12,578 nucleotides of DNA from contig JACQUR010000398.1 of NCBI GenBank assembly GCA_016210245.1, forward strand, positions 1-12,578. Reading direction: 5' to 3'. This stretch comes from Chloroflexota bacterium (GTDB lineage: Bacteria; Chloroflexota; UBA6077; JACQUR01). Below the pieces are notes generated by a model. The model worked only from the letters and a program-made list of their open reading frames with translations. It was not told where the DNA came from and made no database searches. Of the stretch, positions 12,495-12,578 are shown in pieces (positions within the stretch are counted from its first letter, which is position 1; every line of letters starts with the position of its first letter). Position numbers and translations under genes: made by a program.

Positions 12495-12522
12495 GCTGCC
12501 CACTGCCTACTGCCTGCTGCCT
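12495..12522. repeat. Second CTGCCNN heptad array
   Basis: Four units: CTGCCCA, CTGCCTA, CTGCCTG and CTGCCTC, 40 bp after the first array. The rest of the window end (12523-12578) holds no gene; a - strand TACAAT (complement of 12543-12548) could be a -10 box for the ligase gene but has no convincing -35. Confidence 0.8.
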
Positions 12523-12578
12523 CCTGGATCCGTGGGGTGGAGATTGTAACCATAACCCATTTGGTGAATGTTTACATC

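Overview
This is a GC-rich bacterial window. The mix of families (AbiE, Xre/RES, HEPN-MNT, DUF433/DUF5615, GT87) and the heptanucleotide repeats inside genes resemble what I know of Chloroflexota genomes. That assignment is tentative because the window has no rRNA or marker gene.

Layout, + strand first: bases 1-383 are debris (a GC hairpin, a decayed duplicate of the abiEi upstream region, a short abiEi remnant and an IS3-like end). A class I SAM methyltransferase follows (384-953). Next is an intact AbiEi/AbiEii type IV toxin-antitoxin pair (1255-2873) with a near-perfect inverted repeat over its promoter and start codon, apparently giving a leaderless mRNA. After a gene-poor stretch come an unrecognised four-helix membrane protein (3440-4081) and a 102-residue protein with four CxxC knuckles of the DnaJ type (4403-4711). 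From 4734 to 6358 lie fragments: an IS630 transposase with two in-frame TGA codons, an N-terminally truncated DUF4062 protein, a second abiEi remnant and an IS66 transposase remnant.

From 6359 to 9409 all genes are on the - strand and form a toxin-antitoxin cluster. Four antitoxin-type genes survive (Phd/YefM, Xre-MbcA/ParS, excisionase-type HTH, DUF433). Their toxin partners are absent or cut down: RES is truncated, PIN is reduced to its C-terminus, DUF5615 to about eight residues, and the Phd partner is replaced by IS66 debris. Only the MNT-HEPN pair looks complete, and its HEPN protein has Tyr where the Rx4-6H motif has His. A 16-bp direct repeat (300-315 and 9461-9476) brackets this whole accessory region.

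The last 3.1 kb is a convergent pair of envelope-polysaccharide membrane genes: a GT87/DUF2029 mannosyltransferase-like protein (+) and an O-antigen ligase/polymerase-like protein (-). Heptanucleotide tandem repeats have entered both. A hairpin-forming GAAGGCA array sits in frame inside the GT87 gene. A 25-bp palindrome built of AATGATG heptads supplies the last five codons and the stop of both genes. CTGCCNN arrays encode or flank the N-terminus of the ligase.
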